This document shows positions 10,291-20,943 of a DNA stretch of 64,000 bases, piece by piece. Every line of letters starts with the position of its first letter. Position 1 is the first letter of the stretch. The DNA comes from Tenrec ecaudatus. Taxonomy: Eukaryota > Chordata > Mammalia > Afrosoricida > Tenrecidae. The stretch is from assembly GCF_050624435.1 (NCBI RefSeq), contig NC_134540.1:105739739-105803738 (forward strand). The letters run 5' to 3'. The position numbers and the translations under genes are program-made. The notes beneath the pieces were generated by a model that worked only from the letters and a program-made list of their open reading frames with translations, was not told the DNA's origin and ran no database searches.

Positions 10291-10892
10291 TAGGAAAACT
10301 CTGAACCAGAGTGAATGTGATTAGCAACCTGTTTTTGCCTATAACTAATTATAGCACTGTATTTTCTAAAATACATATCTCTTACTAATCTGGTAAAGAA
10401 GATAAACACTCCAGTTGAAAAATAGGAAAGGCCATTAAGAAACAATTCCTTAAAAGAACACAACTAGTCAACAAAGAGCCAAGAAGAAATTACAGTCTAA
10501 TAGTTACTACAAATCACGCATTCAAACGAGTGCTGACCATTGTGTGCTGTTCTTGATTGTGTCCTGTTGCTTCACCCGCCGCTCGCAGGCACTTCTCTGG
10601 GCTTGTTCTCCACCCCGGGTGCAGAGGGTGGGGCCTCCTCTTCTCTCAAGACCGAGCCACCACCTTCTCTGCAAACAATTTCCAAATCTTAGTTTCAGTT
10701 CTGATTGTCCTCCAGCTCAGAGCTGCTTTTTCATTAACCCGTGTGGCACTAGGGCTTGTCTGTGGAGACAGTCCCTAGCGTTCAGCATACAAGACACATA
10801 AATTGTCACAGTTATCCAACCAAGCTACCCTTTTTTTGTGTTCCTGTATTTTGGTGAACCTCCATCTAGAGTGGACTGGGTCTTGAGCTGCT

Positions 10893-11050
10893 GGGATAGT
10901 TGCTGGGCTTGATTGGTAGGTCCTCGTTGATGGGATAGTTGCTGGGCTTGATTGGTCAGTCCTCGTTGATGGGATAGTTGCTGGGCTTGATTGGCCGTTC
11001 CTCGTTGATGGGATAGTTGCTGGGCTTGATTGGTCGGTCCTCGTTGGGGG
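10893..11050. repeat. 39-bp tandem repeat, four copies
   Basis: GGGATAGTTGCTGGGCTTGA recurs at 10893, 10932, 10971 and 11010, exactly 39 bases apart, with few differences between copies. Because 39 is a multiple of three, open frames of 82 and 102 codons appear on the minus strand with a 13-residue repeat. They have no other coding support and are an arithmetic consequence of the array. Confidence 0.93.
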
Positions 11051-11472
11051 AAAGAGTGTGATGAACCCTTCACTGCTCTTCAACTTGCCACCTGTTACTT
11101 CCGCTCACACTTCATTGGCTAAGGTAAGTCCCACGGGTCACTCTGGGCCACGGTGCAGGGAAGCGCCATCCTTTCCATATGCCTGGAGGAGAGGTAGGCT
11201 TACTGAACCGTGTTAATGACGACTGTCATTCTTGCTCACTTCCTGCCCCCATCCTGGTCCCCGCAGTAGTAGGGGCTATTCCTCTCTGGCCTCCTTGCTT
11301 CCATTCCTAGCCCCGAGGACACCAGGGCTTACCAATGAAATGGAAATGAGTTCCCCTTGACTGAATGGAGTTCTGTGTCCCAGACACCACCCCCCTGTGG
11401 CTCTCTCTCTCTCTCTCCAGTCAGCACCCATCTTGGATGATAAAACACCAAAAAACCCAAACCCAACCCAAC

Positions 11473-11665
11473 CCAACCCACTGCCTTGAAGTTGAATCCA
11501 ACTGGCAGCGACCCTCTAAGACAGGGCAGAAGGGTCGCTGTGAGTTTCCGAGACTGTAATTGTGTCCGGGAATAGAAAGCCCCTCTTTTTTCTGAGGAGC
11601 GGCTAGTGGTTTCCAACTACTGACCTTGAAGTTAGCGATGTAGCATGGAACCACTACGCCATTCA
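11473..11665 (-). repeat. AfroSINE with AACCC-rich tail
   Basis: The antisense copy has a tail of repeated AACCC units (11455-11480), then GAAGTTGAATCCAACTGGCA and TTTCCAACTACTGACCTTG, ending near CCACTACGCCATTCATGG. Confidence 0.85.
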
Positions 11666-11867
11666 TGGATGTCAAGTCGTCTTTCTTCCACACAGAAGCT
11701 TGGAGAAGCTCTTACCTCTGCCTGAAATAAGCTTTACCCACCTAACTCCCCATCATTTGTCAGGCCGCTCCTCAACGAAACGAAAACAGGCCCTCTTGTC
11801 CTTTCCCTCTGCGCTGCTTAGCTCTGGTTATATGTTTATTTGTGGGCATACTCATGTTTGTTTAAAG

Positions 11868-12059
11868 CAGTGGTTCTCAACCTTCCTAATGCCGCGACCC
11901 TTTAATAGAGTTCCTCATGTTGTGGTGACCCCCAACCATGATATTATTTTCGTTGCTACTTCATCACTGTCATTTTGCTAATGTTATGAATCGGGCGACC
12001 CCTGTGAAAAGGCTATTCAACCCCTAAAGGGATCGCGACCCACAGGTTGAGACATGCTG
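11868..12059 (+). mobile_element. SPIN-type hAT transposon, non-autonomous, with perfect target duplication
   Basis: The element starts CAGTGGTTCTCAACCTTCCT and ends in the inverted counterpart (sequence ..AGGTTGAGACATGCTG); the first 16 bases of the two ends agree at 12 positions. It is flanked on both sides by the same 8 bases GTTTAAAG (11860-11867 and 12060-12067). An 8-bp duplication is the signature of hAT transposition. Internal words such as GCCGCGACCCTTTAATA and CCTCATGTTGTGGTGACCCC match the SPIN ('Space Invaders') family, known from tenrec, bushbaby, a bat, opossum, murine rodents and some reptiles and amphibians. At 192 bp it has no transposase and must have been moved in trans. 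Confidence 0.93.
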
Positions 12060-12584
12060 GTTTAAAGCCTGTGTCCCTCTCTGGACTGTTGCTCTACCAC
12101 TGGCTCTGCAGGGCCTGGCACGTAGCAGGGCTCAGGATCAATTGTTTAGATGAATAAGTGAATCCTGGATACCCTGCAGCAGACATGTTTCCACTTTCGA
12201 TACTCTTTTGATCCTCTCAATGCGGGCTTGTCCTGAAACAAAAGTATTTGTCCGACACCAGTTTCTATTTATTTCCCTCCAGCCTACTTCCTGCTGCCAG
12301 GTTAATGTTCCTAATGCACAGGCTCCATTAGGTCATTCATTCCGCACTGACATCTCTGGTACCCACTCGGTGATCTCTCCTCAGAGAAGAGTGTACTATT
12401 TTGGGACTGTCTCTGTGTTTACTGGTCAGATGGTGGGTAAATTGGTGTGATCTTTGAGTAATATTTGAAAGGAGTCAAACATTCGATATACAACCTAGTT
12501 CTTTTTATTTGCGTGGACTTTCAGGTTCATGATCTGGTAGAAGTTTAGCATGTCGAAGGCTGTCCTGTTTGGTTGTTATTGCTG

Positions 12585-12765
12585 TTGTTATGAATTGGCC
12601 CCTGACTCATGGTAAACCCAGGTCAACTGAACAGCCTGCTTCCAGTCCTGCCTGTGCAGAAGCATGACTGGTTGTAATTGCAGTGTGGTGATCCATTGGG
12701 TTACCGTGACCGATTCGTGGAAGTAGTTCATCAGGTCTTTCTAGAAGCTCCATGGAAACCTGTTT
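12585..12765 (-). repeat. Old AfroSINE/RTE-tail-like fragment
   Basis: ATTGGCCCCTGACTCATGGT and GTTACCGTGACCGATTCGTG, with AGTTCATCAGGTCTTTC further right, resemble a diverged antisense SINE of the second subfamily. The assignment is tentative because divergence is high. Confidence 0.45.
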
Positions 12766-12805
12766 AGCATCATAGCAATGAGCAAGTCTCTTCTGATAGA
12801 CAGAT

Positions 12806-12972
12806 GGTCAGTTCAGTGCCATTGAGTGGACTCCAGTTCATAGCCACCCTACAGGACAGGGGAGAACTGCCCCTATGACTTTCTGAGACGGCAACTCTAT
12901 GGGAGTAGAAAGCCTCAGGGTGGCAGTTGATTTTGAACCGATGGCTAGGCAGATGGCACAATCGCTGGCAAT
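12806..12972 (-). repeat. AfroSINE, head truncated
   Basis: Antisense CATTGAGTGGACTCCAGTTC, then CCTACAGGACAGGGGAGAAC and GGCAGTTGATTTTGAACCGA. The tRNA-like head is missing or scrambled. Confidence 0.82.
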
Positions 12973-13474
12973 CAATCCCATGGAAGGTGAGAACATACTC
13001 TTGCTAATTACCAAGGCCTAACTCGTGTGTTTGTTATTTAGTAACTCCCTTATCTGAAAACAAAATACAACAAAAACCCTAATAATAACCCCCCACTGGA
13101 AGGTCTTTTCATCTGGCCAACCATAAAGGCTTGCATGGTGAAACTATGTTTCTTTTACATCTCTGTCACTTTCTCTTTAATCAGCTCCTTCTTATCTGTT
13201 GATTGATAGCAAGGAGAGTTACTATCTGATCACAGCTCTGCATTACCAAATGGTTTGTTTGGATCTCCCTGCGCCCTCCTCCTTCTTGGAAGTTGGCAGG
13301 GATAAATGCAATTAAGATAATGCTGGGGGGTGTCAGCATGGAGGGGGGCAGGCTGGCCAGTGTGATTGGAGAGGCATCCCTCAGTTATTGAATGCTAATC
13401 TCCAACTGAATCGGAATGCACCCGCTGAGTTCCCTTCTCAAACTGCCCTGCCCTCAGCTTGAATGTCATCGACT
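12973..13474. other. Intronic sequence without recognised elements
   Basis: About 500 bases with a GGGGGTGTCAGCATGGAGGG stretch near 13325. No repeat or exon was recognised. Confidence 0.4.
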
Positions 13475-14420
13475 CTTTATTTTTATTTTTTAATCACTAT
13501 ATTAGGGGCTCATCCAACTCTTATCACAATCCATACATACATCAGTTGTGTAAAGCACATTTGTACATTCATTGCCCTCATCGTGTTCTCAAAACATTTC
13601 CTCTCCACTTAAGCCTCTGCATTAGCTCCTCATTTTTCCCTCTTGCTCCCCGCTCCCCCCTCCCTCATGAACCCTTGATAATTTATAAGTTATTATTTTG
13701 TAATATCTTGCACTGTCCAATGTCTCCCTTCGTCCACTTTTCTGTTGTCTGCCCCCCAGGGAGGAGGTTATATATAGATCCTTGTAATCAGTTCCCCCTT
13801 TCCAACCCACCCTCTCTCCACACCCCCAGTATCACCACTCTCACCAGTGGTCCTGAAGGGATCATCCGCCCTGGATTCCCTGTGTGTTCAGTTCCTATCT
13901 GTAACAGTGTACATCCTCTGGTCTAGCCAAACTTGTAAGGTAGGATTGGGATCATGATAGTAGGGGTGGAGGAAGCATTTAGGAACTAGAGGAAAGTTGT
14001 ATGTTTCATCGTTGCTATATCACACCCTGACTGGCTCGTCTCCTACCTGACACCCTTCTGTAAGAGGATGTCCAGTAGCCTACAAATGGGCTTTGTGTCT
14101 CCACTCTGCACTCCCCCCCTCACTCACAATGATATGATTTTTGTTCTTTGATGCCTGATACCTGATCCCTTCGATACCTCGTGATCTCAGAGGCTAGTGT
14201 GCTTCTTCCATGTGGGCTTTGTTGCTTCTGAGCTAGATGGCCTAGAAGCCTTTAAGACCCCAGACGCTATATCTTTTGATAGCCGGGCACCATCAGCTTT
14301 CTTCACCACGTTTGCTTATGCACCCGCTTTGCACCGACTCTCTTTACATACATTTTGTTTTACCAGAAAATCCCTGTACATCTTCTGTTATGTACCTATG
14401 AACATGTCATAAGCAAAGAC
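13475..14420 (-). repeat. LINE 3' end, longest copy of the recurrent family
   Basis: Antisense. From the tail: CACTATATTAGGGGCTCATC, CAATCCATACATACATCAGT, GCACATTTGTACATTC, then a C-rich stretch and GGAGGAGGTTATATATAGATC. It goes on to AGACCCCAGACGCTATATC and CACCATCAGCTTTCTTCACC at the far end. About 950 bases are present. On the sense strand it would end in the AATAAAATGATTT-type tail seen at 62281. The 155-residue frame across 13459-13926 is not a gene. L1 membership is inferred, not proven. Confidence 0.75.
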
Positions 14421-14654
14421 GTTGGTCATGCTGAGATGAAACAAAGCATGTCAAATATGATGATTTCACATTGCTCTCAGGTTCATCCAGGCTTTTGTTT
14501 TTGTGTTTAATTGAGGTTCTCAAAAATGTATACGGTTCACTTGAACCGCTAAAAGTACCTGTTGGGAGAGTATTGTGAGTGCCCTAGATTGGCAGAAGTT
14601 ATGGACTCAAAGAGATGAGACGGCCGTGTCTTAGAGGTGGGCGGTATCCCTCCG

Positions 14655-14790
14655 GTCCAGCTTCCTCATTGTATAGACGGGAACATCAAGGCCACGAGGG
14701 CTTAGTGACTATCTGCTCACTGCAGCTCTCAGTATGAGAGCCAAGAACAAAATCTAGCTCACTGACTCCCAGCCCTTCTGACAGGAAATA
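14655..14790 (-). repeat. MIR fragment
   Basis: CTTCCTCATTGTATAGACGG, then AAGGCCACGAGGGCTTAGTG and CTCACTGACTCCCAGCCC, follow the order of the antisense MIR core ('CATTTTACAGATGAGGAAACTGAGGC.. '). Old and diverged. Confidence 0.6.
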
Positions 14791-15887
14791 GTTGAACTCA
14801 CTTTATTTGCCCTTGTGTGTCATCAAGGATCCTTACAGACTGATTATCCGATAGTATCTGGTTGGAAGACGTCAAGTTACACCAGGGAGCTCCTTGCTTC
14901 TCTATATTTCTTGAGTCTGTCTTGCTGAGCTTGCCATTTGTTTTTCCTTAAGCCAAGAAGGGACCACTGCAAGGCTGCTTAAGAATATGTGGAGGAAAAG
15001 GAGAAAGAAATAAGGAACAAGAATTTTAAAATTAATCCAAAAAATGAAGGAAACAAACAAAAGTTTAAAGATTAATCTAAAGATGATCTCTGTAGTCACA
15101 TGCAAGAAGGAAGAATTTAGTAGTTGAATAATGTTATTTAAGACGTAGAAGATTTTGATTTTATGTGTACTTTGGTTAAAATAATTATGGGATTTCAAGA
15201 GACCTTCCTGGGCCTACCAGCCTAAAATCTTGTAGTGTAAACTAGCTGCATGAATCTATATCCTCTGACCTTTCAGGTTGCTTTGCCCGCACCGGAATGA
15301 ATATTCAGCTGCACATGGCAATCTGGTTCAAATAAGAGTACGGAGAAGCGTTGCCTTTCTAAGACTGTTTAGAAGACTTATTTGATCTGTCACTATGGGC
15401 TCCTGTTTTCTTTAGTGGGAAGCAGAGTTCCCATGGTGACAGCTGAGGGGCCATAATATTGATAGTGCGTTAGATTAATTTATAAACCATTGTGCTCGCT
15501 AGAATTGACAGGGTGCTTCATCTCTGAGGCTCGCTTTTCCCCCCAGACTTTGTTCTTTCCTCCCCCCCCACCCCCCAAGCAGGATTTATTTTATTTTAGC
15601 CTTGATTTGATGTTTTATGGAATTTGATATTTTCCAGGCTTTTAATGTGTTCCTTTAATAATCTTTATTCTATTGAGTTATTCTTTTAAGAAAACCGCCT
15701 AAGTCCTTTAGGATGGTATTAGAGCTTTTTCTCCCCAGTATGTTAGAAGTAACTGCTTCTTATGTGATGTTTTCCCTGGAAACTCTAGCCTGTGTGTGTT
15801 TCACTGCCATCTCTGGAGGTGGCTTTGTGCAAAACCAATTGAGGTACCACGTTTTAAAAAGATACTTTTAATTCACTGTTGGCTGCT
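14791..15887. other. Repeat-poor intronic block, candidate conserved element
   Basis: Eleven hundred bases free of SINE and LINE insertions in an intron where one appears roughly every kilobase. The part at 15240-15560 is balanced in composition and contains CCATGGTGACAGCTGAGGGG and GCGTTAGATTAATTTATAAA, the latter with homeodomain-like ATTA cores. A regulatory role is inference; conservation cannot be seen from one sequence. Confidence 0.3.
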
Positions 15888-16075
15888 AGGCGCTCTGGTA
15901 GCACTGTCAAGTAAATTTATTGCATTGCAAGGTCGGTGATTCAATCCTCCCAGCCACGTCTTGGAGACAGTTGAGACGGTCTGTTCCAGTGAAGACTACA
16001 GCCTCTCAGACCCTGTATGGGGCCACTGTGAATATGAATGGACGCCATGCCATGGGTTGGTTTGGGTCTTATTGG
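15888..16075 (+). repeat. AfroSINE, diverged
   Basis: AGGCGCTCTGGTAGCACTGT head, GCAAGGTCGGTGATTCAATC as B-box region, and ACAGCCTCTCAGACCCTGTA in the body. Confidence 0.8.
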
Positions 16076-16169
16076 TTGTTAATCTATGAGTTGGAATCAA
16101 CTTGTTGACTGTGAGTTTTGTTTGTTTTTCGAACCTAAAGTTGATCACATGAGCTCACTCAGACTAGAG

Positions 16170-16297
16170 AGCGAAGAAATGCCCGGTGATAGGATTCTGT
16201 TAAAATTACCGCCAAGAAAACCCTCTGGGCAGTTCTCCTCTGTCACACGTGGTCACCATGCATCAGAATCAACTTGACAGCAGTGGTTTGGACTGTT
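16170..16297 (+). repeat. AfroSINE 3' half
   Basis: GAAGAAATGCCCGGTGATAG, then AAGAAAACCCTCTGGGCAGT and CATCAGAATCAACTTGACAG. The head is degraded. Confidence 0.7.
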
Positions 16298-16474
16298 TGG
16301 TCTATTAGTTCACCCCTGAAAACTCAGAGGTGCCGTGATGCCTGGCCCAAGGCTAGTGTCCCCTGCAGGGACTGTGTGAGCATGTTGGTGTTAAGATTGG
16401 CATCATGTGTGAGAGGTGGCAGGAGAGATGAGGGATACTTTCCTGAATTGGGGACCGTCACATAGGATCTGAAA

Positions 16475-16640
16475 TCTCGAGGGAACCACTAGCTGAAAGA
16501 AAGGTTGGTGGTTTGAAGTCACCCTGAGATGCCTGGGAAAGAAGTCGTGTTGACTGGCTTCCAAAAGGGCACAGTCTTGAAAATTCAACTGATGACACAT
16601 GGGGTGGTCCTGAGTTGAATTAACAACAACAGCAGCACAT
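16475..16640 (+). repeat. AfroSINE, old copy
   Basis: AAGGTTGGTGGTTTGAAGTC, then GAGATGCCTGGGAAAGAAGT and CCTGAGTTGAATTAACAACA. Ends in an AAC-rich tail. Confidence 0.65.
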
Positions 16641-16668
16641 TTGATTAACTCCCTAGCTTGATCTGGGA

Positions 16669-16891
16669 CAGGGGGCCTCAAACTACAGCCTGTGGGCCAC
16701 TGCGGCCCGCCGAGAACATTGATGCAGCCCGCCGGGTGTTTTTGCCGCCACTGCCTGTCCTGCTTAGCAGCGGACACGTCCAGTGTGCATAGGAATTTGT
16801 TCATAGTTTTTTTTTTAAACTATAATCCGGCCCTCCAACGGTCTGAGGGACAGTGAACTGGCCCCTTATTTAAAAAGTTTGAGGACCCCTG
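16669..16891. mobile_element. Short non-autonomous hAT transposon
   Basis: The left end CAGGGGGCCTCAAACTA and the complement of the right end CAGGGGTCCTCAAACTT agree at 15 of 17 positions. The flanking octamers ATCTGGGA and CTCTAGGC share 5 of 8 bases around a TCTAG-like core, in line with an aged hAT target duplication. The interior has paired 'GGCCCGCCG' and 'GGCCCTCCAACGGTCTGAGG' blocks and no ORF. It resembles hAT families reported in tenrec, opossum and bats (OposCharlie-like); the precise family name is not certain. Confidence 0.82.
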
Positions 16892-17339
16892 CTCTAGGCT
16901 TTCAAACCTAGGAGGAGGAGGGCTCAAGGTTATGGGCTTCTGAATGCCCCAGAGGTGGCATGGTGCAGGTGAGCTTCTTGGATAGACCTGGACAACTCCA
17001 TCTGATGTGCAGGTTTTCAGAGTAGTTTCCAAAATTTGCAAATACCGGAACTACCATCCTCCTTGCAGTATGGAGTCTTGGTGAGCATTAGGCTTAAGGT
17101 GGGAAAGCCTGAGTTTCACTTTGCCTTGTGACAATGACTCTGGTTTGGTCTCAGTTTGTGGCCCAGGTGGAGTCTGTCACCTGTGTAACAGGGGACGCAC
17201 TGAGCAGGCCAGGGTTGGGCGAAGCATCTGCTCTCTGACCAAATCCTTTTTATTTGCATCTGGCTGGGAGCAGGCCACACGGAACCTCAGCCTGCTCTGC
17301 TCCCGGCTGCCGTGTGGTCTTTCCCACACCATGAGAAGG

Positions 17340-17342
<3 letters not shown>

Positions 17343-17397
<55 letters not shown>
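17343..17397. repeat. (GT)n microsatellite
   Basis: An uninterrupted run of about 27 GT units. It creates a chance frame with a V-C repeat. Confidence 0.98.
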
Positions 17398-17400
<3 letters not shown>

Positions 17401-18635
17401 AAATGCTGAAGCTTCTCAAGGATTGTAGCTCCTCTGTTTATCTTCTAGTTGAAGACCTAGCAGATCTAGAGATGTGTTTCAGCATCTAACAAATATTACT
17501 AGTAGACAAAGGTACAGGGTTATTGTGCTTTTTTTAAGTTTTAAGATAGATCCTCCATGGCCAGTGGTCATCCATTGACCCTACAAACACTGAATGGTCC
17601 ATGTTTGATTCAGATAGCAACCTGGTCCTCAAGGAGCATCTGCTCTAGAGAGGAAAGAGGAGGAGGCGCACAGGTGGGACCCGGGGAGGCCTTTGGGTGG
17701 CTGTCTGCCTCTGTGGCAGCCTTGGGCCCTAGGCTGTTTTGCACTGTTGGTAGGAAAAATAGGAATTGTGGCCTGAGCTGGTAGGTGTTGAGGGAAGCTT
17801 CTGAAGCCCAAGTCAATTTTCTGGGCAAGAGAGATATACCCAAGACCTGCCCTCTATTATTCTGCTTCCAGGAGACCCAGGAAGCAAAGCTTGATAGAGT
17901 GCTATAGGAGCGGTGATTGAATGCTGTTCAGGAAGATAGCGGGTAGGGCAGGGGAAACATTGTTGCAGTGGTAGGAGTACAATGAGATTTGTGGGTCAAG
18001 GCTCAAAGGAGGGGAAACTGGATACTTGGAGTAATCTCTCTATGAACATCCCGAAGAATCTTCAAGTGAGGATTTTTATCTACCCACATGTAATTTACTG
18101 TGAAGTGAGCTAGGGAGCACAGTTATAGCATTTAAAAGATTGATTTTCCTTGGCTATGTCATCTGGACTGTCTCTTACATGCAGAGATCCCTAAAACATG
18201 CAGGCCTTTAGATTTTGATTATGTCTTCTAATTTACAGACTCAGTCATTAAGTAGGTGAAGTCAGACAGTAGTATGTTAACATACTGAACTTCCATTAAG
18301 TATGTGGTACGATACGATCGTTATTTATGTACGTAGTTGAGGATGCCAGAAGATTGAAAGAAAGAAAGAAAGGAAGAAAGCAAACTGTGTTGTCTACAGA
18401 ATTAAAAAATTAGACTAGTTTTTGAGATGCTTCAAAGTAAAATTTGTTGAGAACTCTGCCTGAAAAGGAATTGCAAGTTTTTTAATGCAACATTATCTGT
18501 GATTCTGTTTCTGGGAACACAGATTTGCGTGGTGCCTTTGCCTGGGGTTTTCGTTAAGCGTAGAAGAAACTGAATAGTGATTCTGGGGGCTTTTGGAAGC
18601 CAGAAGTGAGCTGGTGCTCTAGTGATTGCAGAAGG
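17398..18635. other. Intronic sequence, mostly unique
   Basis: No SINE head or tail until 18636. A short GAAA-rich tract lies at 18355-18380. No exon recognised. Confidence 0.45.
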
Positions 18636-18715
18636 CTAGTGATGCGCTTTGTTCTGCGGTTCAAGGTGCCACTGTGAGTCAGGACCGACTCAAGGCACAT
18701 GACAACAATGTTGAC
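18636..18715 (+). repeat. SINE/RTE shared 3' tail fragment
   Basis: TTCTGCGGTTCAAGGTGCCA then TGAGTCAGGACCGACTCAAG and GCACATGACAACAATG. This tail form (GGCACxTxACAAC) is the one found at the end of the RTE LINE at 57010-57050. Confidence 0.65.
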
Positions 18716-18924
18716 GCACAGAATAGTATCGACCATTCTTGCTAGAAAAGTTCTCCTTTCCTGAGCATGAAGAAACATCCTATTCACAAAATACTAATAT
18801 TGGTTCTTATGTCAAAGTACATGCATTTGGTTTAGTTTTTATTTCATTGTATCTCTCTTTTTTTCCCCCCTGCTGCTGCCAAGGACAGGTGTGGACCATG
18901 GTAATGATCCCTTGGGAAAAGAAA

Positions 18925-19085
18925 TGAGGTGGGGGGGTGGGGTGGGGAGCGGGGAGGAAGGGGAAAAGCAGGTGTTTTGAGAATGATGATAGCAACATAT
19001 GTACAAATGTGCTGGACACAATTGATGTATGTTTGGATTATGATAAGAGTTGTATGAGCCCCTAATGAAACAGCAAACAAACAAA
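18925..19085 (+). repeat. LINE 3' end, truncated sense copy
   Basis: A G-rich stretch, then GTTTTGAGAATGATGATAGC, ACATATGTACAAATGTGC and GATAAGAGTTGTATGAGCCC, ending in an A-rich AACAAACAAACAAAAC tail. It is the sense counterpart of the antisense copies at 21470 and 33147. Confidence 0.78.
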
Positions 19086-19095
19086 ACAAAAAAGA

Positions 19096-19927
19096 AGTGA
19101 GTCAATATTTGACAAATAGATAGGCATGCACTGTGTGCTAATGGTGTTTGAAGTATATTCTAATAGAAAGATTTTTATTATAAAAATTGCTTTAACAAAA
19201 CTGCCAACAGTTTGTATATGTTCACAGTTCACCGCCATTGATTACGTTAATCACGTGGAACCTTTACCACTGTGCTGAGTGACAAACTGTTACTGTCACT
19301 CCTATCAAGTTAAGAGAACACATTTGCTGACCTGTACCCATGAGCCACACACTGTGCTGGCTGCTTTGGGGAGAGACTGACAGGGCTGGACACTTGCAGA
19401 ATAAGATTTATTCACATTTAACAGAAGAGTGACTCACTAGGGAGTCTTAAGTAAACCATTAGAAGGGAGATGACCTTCAGGTGAGAGAATCAGAAAAACA
19501 AAACACCTAAATGAAGGAGTTGGTGTTCAGCGCTGAGGGTGGACTTGAGAAAGGAGAGTGTGGTCAGGGCGTCCTAGGCAGAGAGACCAGGAGGAAGGAA
19601 ATGATGGGATGTGCGTGTGCTGCGGAAATCGTGAGTGGTTGAGTCTTGTGAAGTGTGGGAGAGGTAAGAGTGCACAGAACAGGGTCACCTAAGGAGGGAG
19701 AGGGTGGACCAAGACCAGGATGTTGAGTGTGACTTTATTTTGTGTGGCATCAGAGAGGCCGAAAAGCACCTGGGACAGACTTTTGGTAGGACACAGGGTA
19801 ACAGTGTTGTTGGAGCTTAGGGGCGGGGACGCTGTTGGTGGGGGGGGTGTCAGGGGCTGTGGCTTTTGCTGTGAATGAGGCAGGGGGCAACGAGAAGGCC
19901 CTGACATAAAGAAAGGTTAAGGAGTTG
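19096..19927. other. Intronic sequence, possibly including an ancient repeat
   Basis: The part at 19380-19700 is purine-rich (GGAGAGTGTGGTCAGGGCGT, AGACCAGGAGGAAGGAAATG) in the way of old mammalian-wide repeats, but I cannot name a family. Nothing coding seen. Confidence 0.3.
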
Positions 19928-20125
19928 TGTGCTGGGGAACCTCTTCCAACTCACAGCCACATCAGGTGACAGAATTTAACTGCTCCATAGGGCTTTTTTC
20001 TGGCTTACATCTTTGTGGAGGCAGATTGCCAGGCCTTCTTCCCAGGGAGCTCTATGTAAAGTATATTCTAACCACCGACGTTTAGTTAGCAGCTGGGCGC
20101 TTAACTGCTGAGCCACCAGGCTGCC
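19928..20125 (-). repeat. AfroSINE, second subfamily
   Basis: Antisense CCTCTTCCAACTCACAGCCA, GGAGGCAGATTGCCAGGCCT, and ACTGCTGAGCCACCAGGCTG. Same middle section as the copy at 9726-9912. Confidence 0.8.
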
Positions 20126-20764
20126 GTATCAGAAGTCACCGGAGTCTTAGCTGATTAGCTAAAGGTACTTATTTATTCAATAAACAGTTATTCCTAACCC
20201 CTACCCCCATAGCAGGAAGTGGGGACATTAAATATAAACTAAGGTTGCAGTCATGTGTGACTGGGAGGGTGGTGATGCAGAAATCTGAGAACATCAGATC
20301 TAGCAGGGGACATAGAAAATTTATCTAGTCCTTGACGTTCAGATAAACCATTTCAGACCAATGAGCATCCCATCCACCATTATACACCACGACCAGAGAG
20401 CGGGATGACAGTAGCAGTGAGCTGTTAAGGCCCTCAAGATGAGAGGATAGTTCGGGGACAGCAGACAGGCTTAAGAACCAGCTAGGCGTCTTTAAAATTC
20501 CCTTTCCTAAGCTGTGTGCTAAACTGCAACGCCCCAGGCCGGCTGCCCTCTCTACCGCGGTGTCCCCGAGACGGACATTTTCACTTGCTATCACTCTTCT
20601 GGAACATTCTTTCCTCTCTTCCCTCTTTCAGGGGAAAAATGACAGAATTTTTACAAAATGGTTGGCTCACGAACACTTATTTCAGGACAAGATATGTAGT
20701 TAGACAACTCATGTTTGTTACCTGTTCATACATGTTTGCGTAGTTTACTTGTGGTAAGAAAGGA

Positions 20765-20943
20765 CATGGGGGGCCGTGTCTGACCTCTCTCCCCCCGCCC
20801 CGACATAAAGGGGAAGGAAAACCCACCTTCACTTCTACCCAAATGTGAGTCCTGTGAACCAGAGGTCAGACATGTCTCCTTCCTCCACCCTTCTTTATCT
20901 TATTCTGATTCCAACCAACCCTCCCACGGCACTTGTGTTAATC
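20765..20943 (+). repeat. Unclassified interspersed repeat, copy 1
   Basis: GGGGGCCGTGTCTGACCTCT and CAGAGGTCAGACATGTCTCC are in the same order as in the sequence at 43178-43310, followed in both by a pyrimidine-rich CTTC/CCTC block. Two related copies show it is dispersed. A retroviral LTR is possible but no TG..CA ends or primer site were identified. Confidence 0.5.

Noticed and set aside
10775-11083. 102-codon minus-strand frame with a 13-residue repeat
   Set aside because: Follows from a 39-base tandem array; no start context, splice sites or relatives.
11455-11482. Telomere-like AACCC repeat
   Set aside because: It is the tail of an antisense AfroSINE, five-base rather than six-base period.
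17121-17402. 93-codon frame ending in a Val-Cys repeat
   Set aside because: Its end is the (GT)n microsatellite; the rest has no relatives I recognise.
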